Below, piece after piece: positions 22,741-34,980 of a stretch of 64,000 nucleotides of DNA. The notes beneath the pieces are model-generated. The model saw only the letters and a list, made by a program, of their open reading frames with translations, was not told the DNA's origin and did no database searches. Every line of letters begins with the position of its first letter. Within the stretch, counting starts at the first letter, position 1. This DNA comes from Acanthacorydalis orientalis (lineage: Eukaryota; Arthropoda; Insecta; Megaloptera; Corydalidae), in assembly GCA_034766995.1 (NCBI GenBank), contig CM068315.1:17904010-17968009 (forward strand). Reading direction: 5' to 3'. Made by a program: the position numbers and the translations under genes.

Positions 22741-23171
22741 CCTGATTATATATGCATTCGATGGCCATTTCTCACACCGGATCGAATTAAGCGAAACTCG
22801 ATTCGGAAATCAGGTTGTAAATATTTAATACGCACACCTTTTTTTCATTAATCTTTGGATACACTGAAATTGCAACACGTGAAATAAAATCTAAATTAAT
22901 GTTAGTGACTTTATTTTTATTGTACTGAAAAATAAGTTGTTTTTCTCTGCTTTTTCAGATTTTTTTAATCGACTGGTCTCTTTGAAAATTATTTATACTG
23001 AAAACTATTTTATTATGGTATTTTCACATACTCATCTATATATTTCTGGATTAGATTATATTTTCATAAGAATTATAAAATAATAATTTTATAATACAAT
23101 CTTTATATACTATAATTATCGTACTTTAACCTAAACAAATGTATTAATATAACATGGTTTCTAAGATACAC

Positions 23172-23172
23172 T

Positions 23173-23222
<50 letters not shown>

Positions 23223-23242
23223 TATATATATATATATATATA
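23172..23242. repeat. (TA)n/(CA)n microsatellite
   Basis: TA run with an internal ACACACACA interruption near 23212. Confidence 0.95.
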
Positions 23243-23379
23243 CGTGCATCGTTTGATAAATTTCTATGATATAGCGTCACTATTCATTTGATAACGTCAC
23301 GGCTATCAAGTATCACTTTTTAAACTAGCATAAGTGAAATTTCAGCTAGAAGCGACGCATTGTTCACGTTCTACGGATG

Positions 23380-24096
23380 TTTGAAACAAGTATTGTAGCA
23401 GTTACCGCAAAAAATGGAAAAACCAACGAACTTCTTTGTTGATTTGTCACCGTGGACCAAACATGGATCCACCACTGTACACCTAAGTAGAAACAGGAGT
23501 CAAAATATTGGATAAATACTGGTGAAAGTGCACCAAAAAAACGAGGACCATTTTGTCGGCTGGGAAGGTGATGGCCACTGTTTTTTTGTATTCCCAAGGA
23601 ATCATCCTGATTGACTACTTTAAGAAGAAAAAAAACGTTAACAGGAGCCCATTATGCAACATTATTGGACGGTTTTAAAAAAGAACTGAAACAAAAACGG
23701 CCCAGATTGACGCACAAAAAAGTGCTCTTTCATCAGAATAACGCGCCACCCCACAAATCAATCGTCGCAATGGCAAAATTGCACGAATTAGGCCTCGAAT
23801 AGATTCCTGATCCATCCTATTCTGCGGACTTGACCCTGTGCGACTTGTTACTCTTCTCAAACTTTAAAATTTGGATTAATGGGAAGAAATTCACACAGAA
23901 TGAGTATGTCATCGCCGCCGTCAATGCGTATTTTGCAGACTTTGAGTAAAGCTACTTTGCCGATAAGATAAAAATTTAGAAACTTGCTAGATCAAGTGTA
24001 TAGCCCTCAATGGAGAGTATGTTGAGAAATAAAATCGATTTTTTCCAAAAAACTACGTTTAAATTGCTTTTTACTGTACTTATCAAATGACCATCG
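23380..24096 (+). mobile_element. 5'-truncated mariner, CGAGGGT-ITR lineage
   Basis: Only the 3' half survives: the transposase catalytic region followed by a 3' terminal repeat ending CTTATCAAATGACCATCG at 24096. Read inward this is CGATGGTCATTTGATAAG, clearly related to the ITRs at 8451-9775 and 39164-39564. The left end is not detectable. The bordering TA has decayed to TG. A (TA)n microsatellite follows almost immediately. Confidence 0.82.
23405..24032 (+). pseudogene. Mariner transposase C-terminal pseudogene
   Basis: The product shows the first catalytic Asp in FVTVDQTWIHHCTPK (about 23438), then several stops. An open stretch (23611-23802) reads KKVLFHQNNAPPHKS, where the second catalytic Asp (normally HQDN) is Asn. 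The third motif is YSADLTLCDLLLF with its Asp kept. The tail GEYVEK ends at a stop at 24032. Internal stops and the D-to-N change both rule out activity. Confidence 0.88.
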
Positions 24097-24104
24097 TGTG
24101 TTTG

Positions 24105-24149
<45 letters not shown>
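24105..24149. repeat. (TA)n microsatellite
   Basis: TA run with one phase slip (TATAATAT). Confidence 0.95.
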
Positions 24150-24151
<2 letters not shown>

Positions 24152-26584
24152 GAAATAAATAACAAAAAAGGCATTATGTATAATTCAACTGTAATGAAGA
24201 AAGAAATAGATTTAAAATCGAACATTTCTTCGTTAGATTTTTAATAATTAATCTATAAAATAGAATAAAATATTGATTCTTAGTGATATATTTTTAAAAA
24301 TAATACGAACATATTGACGTTAAAATGTCTGCAACGATAAATAGATTAATAAAATAAAATTATACTTTACTGAATTACACTTGCGTGCACGTTTATATTC
24401 GTATAACAGAAGACAACGGAATAAAACAAAGTAATTAAAGTAATTAATGTATTTGAAAACCGAATGCATTTCTATTTCAATCGTACAAGACAATCTTATT
24501 TTTCGATTTATAAACAAAAACACAGCAATAGAACAAGACAGACGACGCAGAGAAACATTAATAAGTTAAATACGTTGACGCCATATAAGGAATACTCACT
24601 AAATGACTCGTGTATGTCAAATATAATGAACAACATGAGTAATTGCTCACGTATGGATGTAATGGAACTAAACTGGCTGTCATATTGATATAAAAGAACA
24701 AATATTCGCATGATTTATGAAATGTAATTATGATGTCGTAGACTGGATAAAGTGTTGTGTTTTTAGAATAAGGTAGTTAACGAAAAATCTCGAAAAAATC
24801 TATTATGTTCCCGTCGACTATTGTTTTTTCTTCTCTCATCTTTTTTTTATCCATCGGTATAGAAAATACAAATTACGTTTTAAATTAAAAGAGTGCACGG
24901 ATACCTGTATATGTGTTCAAATATGTTGTATGTATGTACAATCTATTCGTACAGGGATATGTAAACAATTTTGAAAATTGTTTAAATTATGAAATTGTGT
25001 TTTGTATTAAAATATTTACAAAAGTTCAAAGAGATTTTTTTAATATATAAAAAAGATTTCCCATATTGTAAAACGGATGATATATTTTGAATTTTATATT
25101 AAAATAACCAGTTACAATATTTGTTTTAAATATAAGTTCTTTTTTATATTTATTTTGCTTCAAATACAAACAGTTCATTAATTCTCAATTTCAATACCGA
25201 TCTAATAATTTTTAAAAATAAACCACATTATTGGTAAACAAACACAAAACTAATTATTAAAATCTAATTATTTTTTAACCAAAAAGGGCGAAACACCAGA
25301 CATTGATCGATCTATTGCTTATCTTAAGCTTTATGGAACGTTAGTGTCAACATGTATTAGCGTCTAAACTAGAATTAAAATTGAAATCATGCCGCCTTTT
25401 GACACCCTCTTTCAAATACTCCCCTATTTAAACACCACGCGTTCAAGTCTTGAAAATCTTTTCAAATTGAAACTTGAACGTTTCGAGAATTCGAAATTAA
25501 AGCGTATAAATGTAAATCATTGCGATAATTTATAATACACGAATTGAATGAAACTATTTTACAGTTTTAATTATATTTATTTATGAAATAATAAGAATTT
25601 ATACACTTGTTCATATTTTTAATTAAATAAATATGTTTATTATTTTTTCGCATGTTAAAATGATTACGGTGTTTGGTAAAATTGTATAAATTTAATTTTG
25701 TCAAGAATCTATTAACAGAAAAAACAAATATATTTTTCTTTAAATATAAAGACAAGATTCTAAGCGTTAAATATAATACTTAAAATCCTGTCCTATTCCA
25801 GAATCAAAGATCTTCGTAAGATGTACTGTAATCAAAGAAGAAAATTGTTAGGTACTCTCTCCTAAATAATTTTACTTGAGTAAAATATATTATTGATTAT
25901 TTTCAAAGCAACGTACAAAATTTCATGGGAAAGAGTTGTCTTGATAAACAATTATCTTGGAGAAGGTCTAATAGATTTCCTGTTTTCAAAAGAATACTTC
26001 CGTTTTCTCCATAAAAGTTAACGTTTATAAGTAATACTTTTCTTCGTGTAATTTTGATTATTGATTTGGAAATAACCAAAAAAATGAATTTGGAGGAATA
26101 AAATTAGTAAGAGCAAGGTTTTCAGGTTTTTCTTACACTATGTTCTTTTTTTATTTTTCTATCCTATACAAAATGTATCTAGAAAATCATATATAAAAAT
26201 AGGACATGTATTATGGATGATAGAAGGATTTCACAATAGAAAATTAATTGAGTTTTAAGTTTTTAATTTTGTAAATACCTAGTAAAACTTCGAAAAGCAA
26301 CTAGTCGTTAAATAAAATATAGTTTTTTCTTTCTAAAATCTCTTTCCCGTGTTGATCGATTCCTAATAACCTTAGTGTCGAAGCGATCTAAAACTCCAAT
26401 AACGAACCATCTTTCTAATATCGAAATTTAATTTTAGAAATAATATTATTTTATTTGTTGGAAATTTACATGAAATTTGAAATATTAACTATGATGATAG
26501 TGTGTAAAATGTTTGGTTGTATTTACAGTTGTTTGTTAGAAAAATGATCAAATTTTTCTTGTTGTAAAATTATTGTCAATTTTC

Positions 26585-26585
<1 letters not shown>
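24150..26585. other. AT-rich interval, no feature recognised
   Basis: About 2.4 kb of AT-rich sequence with frames up to 74 codons that carry no recognisable motif. A slightly GC-richer patch near 25270-25520 shows no structure I can name. Confidence 0.5.
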
Positions 26586-26654
<69 letters not shown>

Positions 26655-26657
26655 CAT
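26586..26657. repeat. (TA)n microsatellite
   Basis: TA run with single-base interruptions. Confidence 0.95.
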
Positions 26658-26879
26658 GTTTAGCTTATTAACAAGAATGTATCATTCATTGACGAAGTAA
26701 ACAGGAGAATAAAAATTGAATGGTGTTCACTTGGATGAAATGGTTCAATATTTAACTATGACATTCTAGATCCCACTCTTTTCTACTAGTGTATTCTACT
26801 TATACTCACCTATAGAACTAAAATTCTTAATGCCAAAACAATCCGATAACTAAATATATTACAGAGAAGTATGGAAAGT

Positions 26880-27060
26880 GTCTGCCGAGAAGAAAAAGAA
26901 GTGATAAGAGAAGAGTAGGATGGGTATGAAAACAAACTGGAATTACAGGTATAATTCGAAGAATGAAGAGTTTTAAATAAAAATGGGTAGTACATATTGT
27001 AAGAAGAGAAGACAATTAAAGGACGAGAGAAATTATTGATTAGAAATTAAGAAATTTCAA
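26880..27060 (+). pseudogene. Relic of a LINE reverse-transcriptase ORF C-terminal tail
   Basis: In one frame (codons from 26930) the sequence reads KQTGITGIIRRMKSFK, a stop, then KWVVHIVRREDN, a stop and RTREIID. This resembles the conserved RRTGI-DII-RI--LKW-WAGHI-RR-D-RWT segment after the reverse transcriptase domain of insect non-LTR retrotransposons. Two stops fall within 40 codons, and no RT domain or poly-A tail is visible. It is a short decayed fragment; the clade cannot be assigned. Confidence 0.5.
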
Positions 27061-27216
27061 ATGATTCATAAAAATTCAAATGAACAAATAGGTTAAGAAC
27101 ATAAGGAAATGTATAGAAAATTTATGGAAAAGAAAGATATTGAATGGTTTGTAGTGGAAAGTTTTAGAAAAGGGCTTTATCCAGCGGTAGATCTGAAAAC
27201 ACTGCTGCTGATAATG

Positions 27217-27261
27217 ATATATATATATATATGTGTGTGTGTGTATATGTATATATATATA
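27217..27261. repeat. (TA)n(GT)n microsatellite
   Basis: A TA run, a short GT run and a second TA run. Confidence 0.93.
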
Positions 27262-27640
27262 CTGGTATGTAGAAATGAACACGTGTATGTCAGAGAAGAA
27301 AGTTTCAGGTATACAATGATATAATAATAGACTTAATGCGTCTGAAACTGTCATTGGACATTCTAACGGACCGATATTTTCTTTTAAAAGAACAAACCAA
27401 AAATGGAGCGCATTGTACTGGATTCGTGTAAAATTAGACAAACATATTGTGTACGAAACATAAACAATTATAAATTTAATGCAATATTCTTGTATTGTGT
27501 TTCGAATTTAAATTTCTAATTTTCAAACAATTACCTCCGTCAATTTACACAATACAATATTGTGGAGACAAGCATTAAATAACGTATATACTGTATATAC
27601 ATGTATAATACGAAAACTTAATTTGAAACAATTTAATTTC
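27262..27640. other. AT-rich interval, no feature recognised
   Basis: Mixed AT-rich sequence with no recognisable feature. Confidence 0.5.
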
Positions 27641-27900
27641 ACGGACAGTCCATGGGGCTAAATACATTGCACATTATAGGTAAACGGCCGCCAAACGGAG
27701 CTGCGTCCCGGAAGAGTGAAACGCTCCTGGGCGTCTGGCGGGCGGGCGTGTGTCGCGCTCTCAGTTCAGGAATCAAATATTTTATAGACATACATGCATA
27801 GATATGAACACACGCACACACGTTGTATCGCTGCTTGCGGACATAGTCCCTTGGGAAATTTAAGCGTAGTGCTTTCACTACGAACTGAGTGAATATTGGC
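27641..27900. other. GC-rich, CpG-rich block
   Basis: Among the most GC-rich stretches in the window, with GCGTCTGGCGGGCGGGCGTG at about 27730-27749 and many CpGs. A 79-codon minus-strand frame across it has no recognisable motif. It could be a promoter or regulatory island. Confidence 0.35.
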
Positions 27901-28146
27901 AGGAAATTTTAGTTTTAGACCGTTTGTGGACTTAGCCTAAATGCCATACAGGTATCATACGATCGATAGGACGTTCAATAATTAGCGTTATAGCGTTCGT
28001 AAAAAAATATACTGTCTTTAATTGAACGGTCGCAAAAAAACAGTAGCATATTCATGACGACACGAAATACTTTTCATACGATGAAATGAAACATTTATGT
28101 AAATAGCCAACACGTATACACACACAAATCGTTCCTTTCGTTTCAA

Positions 28147-28351
<205 letters not shown>

Positions 28352-28922
28352 TTAGGTTGATAGAAAAATAATTGTGACCTATGACCTTCAACCTCATATA
28401 TATTATTCTTATTTTTTGATTTTTGTTTGTTTTAAGTAGTCCAGAACTGTTGTATGATTAACACCTAACTTTTGTACAAGCTCTTGAATTGTTGTGTGTA
28501 CTTATAATTCAAATAACGCCTTCATTTGGTCGTTATGAAATGAAGAAGGTCGCTCACAACCTTCTTCATCTTCAAGGTTCTCGTTTCTAACAGGAAAATT
28601 TTGGAATCATTAGTCCCGTACGTTCCTTAACAGTACCAACACTAAAAGCATCGTTTAGTTTACAAGCAGTTTCTGCTGTTTTACCACCCGTTTTGAAGTC
28701 GTGCAAAAAATGGGTCTTATTTGCTCCTTTTCCATCTTTAATTCAGTACCCCAATTTGAAGCAAAATTAATAATAAAACCACAGTCGATGTTACCAAAAT
28801 GCAGACCCAAAAATCTACTTTAAAATGATATTAACATGAACACGATGAAATGATACTTTCATTAAAAAAATGAGGTTAGAATTTAGAAAACAATAACCGC
28901 AAATATTTTCCTACCAATCTAA
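28352..28922 (-). mobile_element. Mariner (cecropia-type) deletion derivative, ~571 bp, in a microsatellite
   Basis: The left ITR begins TTAGGTTGATAGAAAAATAA and the right ends CTACCAATCTAA, followed by further TA-rich sequence. Reading the minus strand: 5' untranslated region, transposase start at 28735, DNA-binding half, then a direct jump to the 3' untranslated region. The deletion junction matches the copies at 15342-15908 and 2989-4819. Its intact TTAA at 28636-28639 (ACGTTCCTTAACAGTACC) corresponds to the site where the two MITEs inserted in the 3-kb copy. Confidence 0.88.
28400..28735 (-). pseudogene. Mariner transposase N-terminal fragment
   Basis: The minus-strand ATG at 28735 starts the mariner DNA-binding domain (MEKEQIRPI, then TGGKTAETACKLNDAFSVG after a frame disruption). 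The HTH and linker region are recognisable further left. No catalytic region remains. Confidence 0.8.
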
Positions 28923-29630
28923 ATATATATGTATATAAATTTACAAATAGCAGTCAATAGTATTTACAAAGGTCAATCATTACAAATGAAACTATGATTG
29001 TAATTAATAATAATTTTCATTCAGCCAATATACGACTTCTAATTAACAAGTAATTAGTGAAATAAATGTAACTTTTCAATACGATTTCAACAAACTCGTT
29101 GACACACAAGATCTTTAAAAAAACTGCTCTGAATTAGTATCTTCGATTCCTCATCAATGTTGACCGTGTCTAATGCAACCAGTTTACCTGTGACTAGTCG
29201 TTAAATAAGAAAAGTTATCTGTTCAACTGACTTTAATGGTGCTGTGAAACATCTTGTAAATTGTTAAGTAACAATGTACAGCAACACCAAGCGATTTATA
29301 GTACGTAAATTCATCTAACATGCGAGAAAGAAGTCGGGTTGTTTCATTTTGCAATGTTGACAAAGATTCAAATTAAAATATCTATGAATAATTTTCAACA
29401 TTTCCATGTTCAATTTTCAGGGATTATGAATCAAATCATAAATGAAATTAATTCTGAATAAATACTAGACTTTAAAAAAATATTTTTTATATTTATATAA
29501 AACAAATGTTCATATATTTACAATTGTTGTGAATTTTCTAAGAAAATTCAAGTACTTCCTTATAAATATATATTTTTTTATTTTAAAATGTTTTTATTAA
29601 TCCGTTTGATACCATAGAGATATGCACCCG
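28923..29630. other. AT-rich interval, no feature recognised
   Basis: AT-rich sequence with no terminal repeats or coding similarity. Confidence 0.5.
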
Positions 29631-30051
29631 TCCATTGATTTACGCGGTACTTTTTATACGCGGTTTTTTTGTACGTAGTAAACAATCCCTCAGTTTACAC
29701 GGACATTTTATGGGCGATACCAATTTACGCGACCTCATTTTATGCGATCAGATAATATATTTTTTATAATCTTTAACTCATTTTCTATCAATAACACCCA
29801 AATTCTGACATAACTGTACTAATTACCTCATTCTGACCTTTTTTGGTTTGTATTGAGTATGTTATTGCGTATTACTTTGTGATCACATTAATCTTATATC
29901 GAACATTCGAAGCGAAACGTCACTAGTACTCAAAGACAACACGTAGTAAGCAAGTATACACAATTAAATAATATGATGTTTTTTCTTTAGTATTTTTTTC
30001 CATAATGACGGATTCTACGTGGTTTCCTTCCGCGTAAAAATACTTCATGGA
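29631..30051. mobile_element. Candidate pogo/Tigger-like MITE
   Basis: The left end reads TCCATTGATTTACGCGG and is followed by further TTATACGCGG-like units. The right end, read inward, reads TCCATGAAGTATTTTTACGC and continues CGG, then a CCACGTAGA-like unit. Repeated TTACGCGG motifs near both ends are typical of insect pogo/Tigger elements. There is no transposase sequence between. The outermost bases and the TA duplications cannot be fixed. Confidence 0.5.
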
Positions 30052-30518
30052 ATGAACAAACAGCTTAAATTGAGTGATAAGTGCTCATTTTTCTATTTTA
30101 CAGATAGCTATTATTTTAATGTTTGACATGGAAATTGTCAAAGAACATAAGTAAAAGATAATAACGGATATTTAAAATATTATTGTTCTATGCAAATTCT
30201 TAAAGATGGTTGTTAATTTGTGTTTGATAAGATCTATTTGGATTTTCATCATCTTCAGTTAGATTTTGCACTCCGGTTAAAAATGATGAAAATCAAAACT
30301 GATTGTAGAAATACCAAACTCACAACTGGCATCCAGGTTTTGCACACACCATAAAGAATAGTTACACAGTAAAACAACACAATAAATATTATAAATCTGT
30401 GCCTTAATTTTGAAATATATGACATAAAATACAAGAAATTAATACTTTCTTTTTCAATTTAGTCGTTTTAAATATGTTTGAAATAATCAAATAATGTTAA
30501 AAATGAATTATGTCGAAA
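30052..30518. other. AT-rich interval, no feature recognised
   Basis: AT-rich sequence without recognisable structure. Confidence 0.5.
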
Positions 30519-30520
30519 TA

Positions 30521-30850
30521 CAGTTTGATACTATGACTAAATTAGCTTTTAGAGTTGAATTCTTTTTCACCTCACAAACCACAAATCTTTAATAAATTAT
30601 TATCAATTGTTTTCGATTGCTGTTTGTACGGATTTTGATGATGATAGAATCATTTTCGAAGCGACACGGTACAGAATCTTTTCAAAAGATGTTTATGTAC
30701 CTTGGAACTCTGAACATAACAGCATCGATTTCGAAATGCACATAAGCAATAATCGAAAATGATCAATAATTATTTATTAAACTTTTTTGATCAGAAACTG
30801 TATTTGTAGTTTGTAGGGTGGGAAAATTCACATGCGAAAATAAATTGTAT
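30521..30850. mobile_element. Foldback MITE, best copy of the CAGT/ACTG repeat family
   Basis: Starts CAGTTTGATACTATG after TA. The left arm (through CACCTCACAAACCACAAAT and a TTTTCGATTGCTG stretch) is an imperfect inverted repeat of the right arm, which contains CGAAAATGATCAATAATTAT and GTAGTTTGTAGGGTGGG. The arms are about 90 bp. It is non-coding. Related single arms lie at 12390-12651, 20590-20678 and 54540-54741. The TA target and CAGT end point to a Tc1/mariner or pogo-type parent. The right boundary is approximate. Confidence 0.65.
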
Positions 30851-31023
30851 ACAAAGTTATGTCATTAATTTAGCGAACAAAATAAATACAAAGTACATTA
30901 AAGAAACAATAATTCATTAAAGAAAAATATAAAATTTTCTAAAATTTATTCTTCTAAGTAGAAATCATATTTTAAAAATATTTCAGTAGAAAATATGAAT
31001 AATAAAAATTAGTTATGTAATTC

Positions 31024-31319
31024 CCTAGCAACCCTCAATCTTATATGAACCGTATAAAGTTCATATAAATTTACCTTATACAAACTATATTATTTATACA
31101 AGACGAGAATGATGGTCACTATCATCTATATATGGTCGTTAATCCTATATAATGTGACGCTATTTACTGTATAAGAATCATATAAAGTCACTTTATATGC
31201 CTTATGAGATTAATATAAAGTATATATAAGGTGCGCATATAAGGATTCTGATCCTTATATGGATTTATATGGAATATCTAAAACCTTGTACGGAAGATAT
31301 AAGTTTGAAGGTTACTAGG
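31024..31319. mobile_element. 296-bp MITE with CCTAG termini and TATAAGG-rich interior
   Basis: Ends CCTAGCAACCCTCAATCTTA and, read inward from the right, CCTAGTAACCTTCAAACTTA: a ~23-bp TIR with four mismatches. The interior is full of self-complementary TTATATG/CATATAA and CCTTATA/TATAAGG units, giving strong hairpin potential. It has no coding capacity. The target duplication is not clear, so the superfamily is unassigned. Confidence 0.75.
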
Positions 31320-32663
31320 ATTAAATCGAATCATTTAGAGAAAATTCATAGAAATATAAATTTCGTTTTGTTTAATAAAATCTCAAATTTATATTCTTAA
31401 AATGTGATTTGTTTCTGTTTTTAAAATTTCGAATAAAATATATTTACCATTAATATTAACAAAGTATACCGATTATAAATATTTTTTATTATTCTTATAC
31501 GAGTAATTTATTTAGCACATTTCATACAAAATCTATTATAAAGAAAAGTTTTTAAAATCGTACAAGCATTACACATTATTTTATACAAACGACTAGATGG
31601 GACGAACGAGCGCTATAGAATAATTTACCTCGGCCAAGCGATATACAGACTAGTAAATGAACATCCATTCACACATTTATGTTCGACAAGATCTTTATCA
31701 AAAACTTTTATCCATTCGTTCAAGTGTCAACTACCTGATTAGTGATTCACTGATTGGAAACGGCATGGAAACAAATAGCATAAGACTCGAGCAGGTGGAA
31801 AAAAAAACTTATTATATGTGAATGTTCACTGTCAGGTCTATTGACTAGAAAGATAATTATTGGCGGAAGAGAGATGAAATTTTTTCACTTGACGAATTTT
31901 TAATTCGAATTTATTTACTTTAATCAAATTGAACAAGTTAAGATTACAATGTGCATAAATACACTTTCTGTATATATATATATAGACACATAAATGTATA
32001 CTATAAATATTTGAAAAAGTATAAAACATTGGACTTTTTTAAAGCAAAATTAATTTTCAGTATTCTTCATAAACTACCTTTTAAAGGAATAAATATTTTG
32101 ATTGACCAAATTTTAAAATAAAATATAATCAGAAGTGTACAGTTGGTATTGTGACAAAAATCATATTCACAAATAAATCTTTACCCCATAAACTACACAT
32201 TTGTCTTTTCAAAATATTTTATAATTGGTTATTATTCCTTTTATTGCTTTAAATTAGCTTCTGCGCATTTGAATGTTCATTTCAAGGACGATACCTTCAA
32301 TCTTGTAGAATATCAACAGAAAAAAATGATATTTAATCGAATCATTACTTATAGATCATATTTTTATTTTTATATTTATTTAAGATAGAGTAATATTTAT
32401 AGTTTACGGATTAGTAGTAATTTTGTGAAAGTAAAATCAATTTGCAAGAGTAAAACAATTTTTATATAAATTATCAGTTTAATTTTAGTATATTTTTTAC
32501 ACAGGAATATTTTAATTGCATAAGTAAATATTGATCCTTATTTAAATGAAACATGCAAATAATAAGCTGTTATAAAAAATTAGAAATTAAATTTTCTCTA
32601 ACTGAAAATTTTTATGTGCGTGAAATTTGTATGGGGATTTTCTTTTTTTTTAAAAAAAAACTA
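31320..32663. other. AT-rich interval, no feature recognised
   Basis: AT-rich sequence with a short GC-richer patch near 31590-31780. A short TA run lies at about 31971-31984. Nothing further recognised. Confidence 0.5.
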
Positions 32664-32667
32664 TTAA

Positions 32668-33322
32668 CCTTTTGAATCCGGGCAGAAGGGAAGGGTGATA
32701 AAAAATTTTAACTAATATTTTACAATTAATTCTACATTATTTTATCGTAAATAAAATAAAAATTGCAAATTGGTTGGTTAGAAGAAAAAATATGTTAATT
32801 CAGCTTAGCCATTTGAAATTTCATATCTATCTGATATATCGTGGAAAATCGTTGATAATATTAGGAAGACACATATCTTTCTTGATTGGTGACATATAAT
32901 TGGAAGAGGAAAAAATGATTACATTTGAAAATTTACAGAAATAACATTAATGTTGTGTACAATTTTTTGAAACAATGAAGTGTGTACAAAACGGTTTTAT
33001 ATCGATCACATCTTATACCTGGACGTAAAGTCTCAAAATTTTTTATTCGTTTCCTTCTAATGATAAACTTTTTGAAAAAAAAATATTATTCAATCCAATT
33101 CTCAAGTTCGCAATTATTATAGGGTTGAAATGAAAAAACCGTAGATATTTCTGATTTTTGGATGACAGTATTTTTTTTAATTAAAGGTAGCGTTATAAAT
33201 TTAGTTTTATTAGAAATAGTTTAGTGACCTTTAAATACATCACCCAAAATATACCACTCTGAGAGCATTGTTTCTTTAGAAAACATTAATGGATTCTTAA
33301 ATTCACACCCTTTTTCAAAGAG
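32668..33322. mobile_element. TTAA-flanked MITE, family copy 1 (655 bp)
   Basis: Begins CCTTTTGAATCCGGGCAG after TTAA (32664-32667) and ends before TTAA (33323-33326). It is collinear over its whole length with 36413-37050, sharing long blocks such as ATCTGATATATCGTGGAAAA and TTAGTGACCTTTAAATA. Two collinear copies with TTAA at each border define a piggyBac-type non-autonomous family. It has no coding capacity. Confidence 0.85.
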
Positions 33323-33326
33323 TTAA

Positions 33327-34940
33327 AATGATAATTTTAAAATAATAAATAAAATATATAAAATATGAAAACTGATAAGAACTTGTCAACAAAATTTAAT
33401 ACATACTTTTCAATAAAACAAGTTTCAAATCATGATATGAGAATTTTATTATTTTTTTACAGATGGTACCCGATGATTGATGGGATCTTTCAAGTCTGTC
33501 TATAAATTAAAAGTTCTTCTGAAAATGTAAGTTTTTATACTAATATTTTAATATTCAACCGTGTCTCAATGAATTTATTTTTAAATCGTTTGTTTTTACA
33601 CAATTTAATATATTTCTTTTCTTAAAAAAAATATTTTGTTACTCGTATCAGTTTTAGGGTCGATTTAAACATTTGTTTCGTTTTCGTCCTTTAAAAAAAT
33701 ATAATATTTATAAACGATTGTATGTATTTTTATAAAATCATTATTTTTAATAATATTTATTAATGTTAAATATTTGTAATAATTTATTTTATTCTTTTCA
33801 CTGTAACTATTTTTATTTATTTATTCTGTTCATTGAAATAGTAAATATTTTTTTTAAATTCATCTTCAAACTTTTGATTAAGGGACAATGGACAAAAATA
33901 TATGGGACTTGTGCTAAGAGCGGCCATCATTAATATTGGTGTTATTGAATAGATATTTTTAAGTTAATTCACTTTTACTATGAGCACTAAGCTGATATCT
34001 AAAAAAGAAACGACGTAATGCGACTAGCAGACAGATCATAGACGAGTATTTAACGATAATAAATAGATAACGGGACGAATAATGCGTTGTTTTGGTTGCA
34101 TCTGTACGCAGTTCTTCATTGCTCTTGTACGTATGTATGCTGACCAGTTTTTCACTCAATACTTAGACTTGCCTACTAAATATTCAAATCAACATATTTC
34201 AAGTAGACATTTGTATATGTTTTTCAAAATGCACATAAAATAAAAAAATATTTACTATATATTTTTTTAATATATCCTATTATCAATATATCCTCCACAA
34301 CTTTTTCGTTTTTTGGAATTGAGTTTAACGTCCATTGTAAAAGCTGATGCACTCATTAATACCTATCCAATGGCACCAATAACATATATGGCCGCTACAG
34401 ATCCTAAATGCCCATTCTCCTTTATAAAACACTTCAAAATTATTCTAAGACTTATTAAAATTGCTAACAGAAAAAACTTTATATCTTAAATAAATATAAT
34501 TTTATAATTTATATTTTTAATGATTTTATTACGTATCATATTTTACTGAATATGAAATAAGCATTTACTTTCGAGTATAACCTACTTATATAACTACAAA
34601 AAATAAAAAGTGTCAAAATGATTTTCAAAATATTAATTAATTTTTCATTAAGAAATATATGAACTGAATATAAATCAACTTTATTAAAATTGGTAACATT
34701 TGAAATTTATCATACGTCAAATTAAAAAAAAATTATGAATACAGGCGACTATCAATTTAGAAATCAGCCAGTTTATTACTTTAAAAAATACAAGATCACA
34801 AATAAGTATTGAAAAATGCTTAATAGAATAGCAAAATTTACTCAAATTCTGTATGAGATAAATGTTAATTAGATGAAGTTTAGTGTTTGTTGATGATTTA
34901 AATTGTAATAAATTTTATTTCTGATATAGTTACTATACAC

Positions 34941-34942
<2 letters not shown>
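33327..34942. other. AT-rich interval, no feature recognised
   Basis: About 1.6 kb of AT-rich sequence. A 66-codon minus-strand frame (33959-34159) has no motif. Confidence 0.5.

Positions 34943-34977
<35 letters not shown>
34943..34977. repeat. (TA)n microsatellite
   Basis: Pure TA run. Confidence 0.95.

Positions 34978-34978
<1 letters not shown>

Positions 34979-34980
<2 letters not shown>

Noticed and set aside
31252..31261. CArG-box match CCTTATATGG
   Set aside because: It lies inside a MITE made of TATAAGG repeats, so the match is explained by the repeat.
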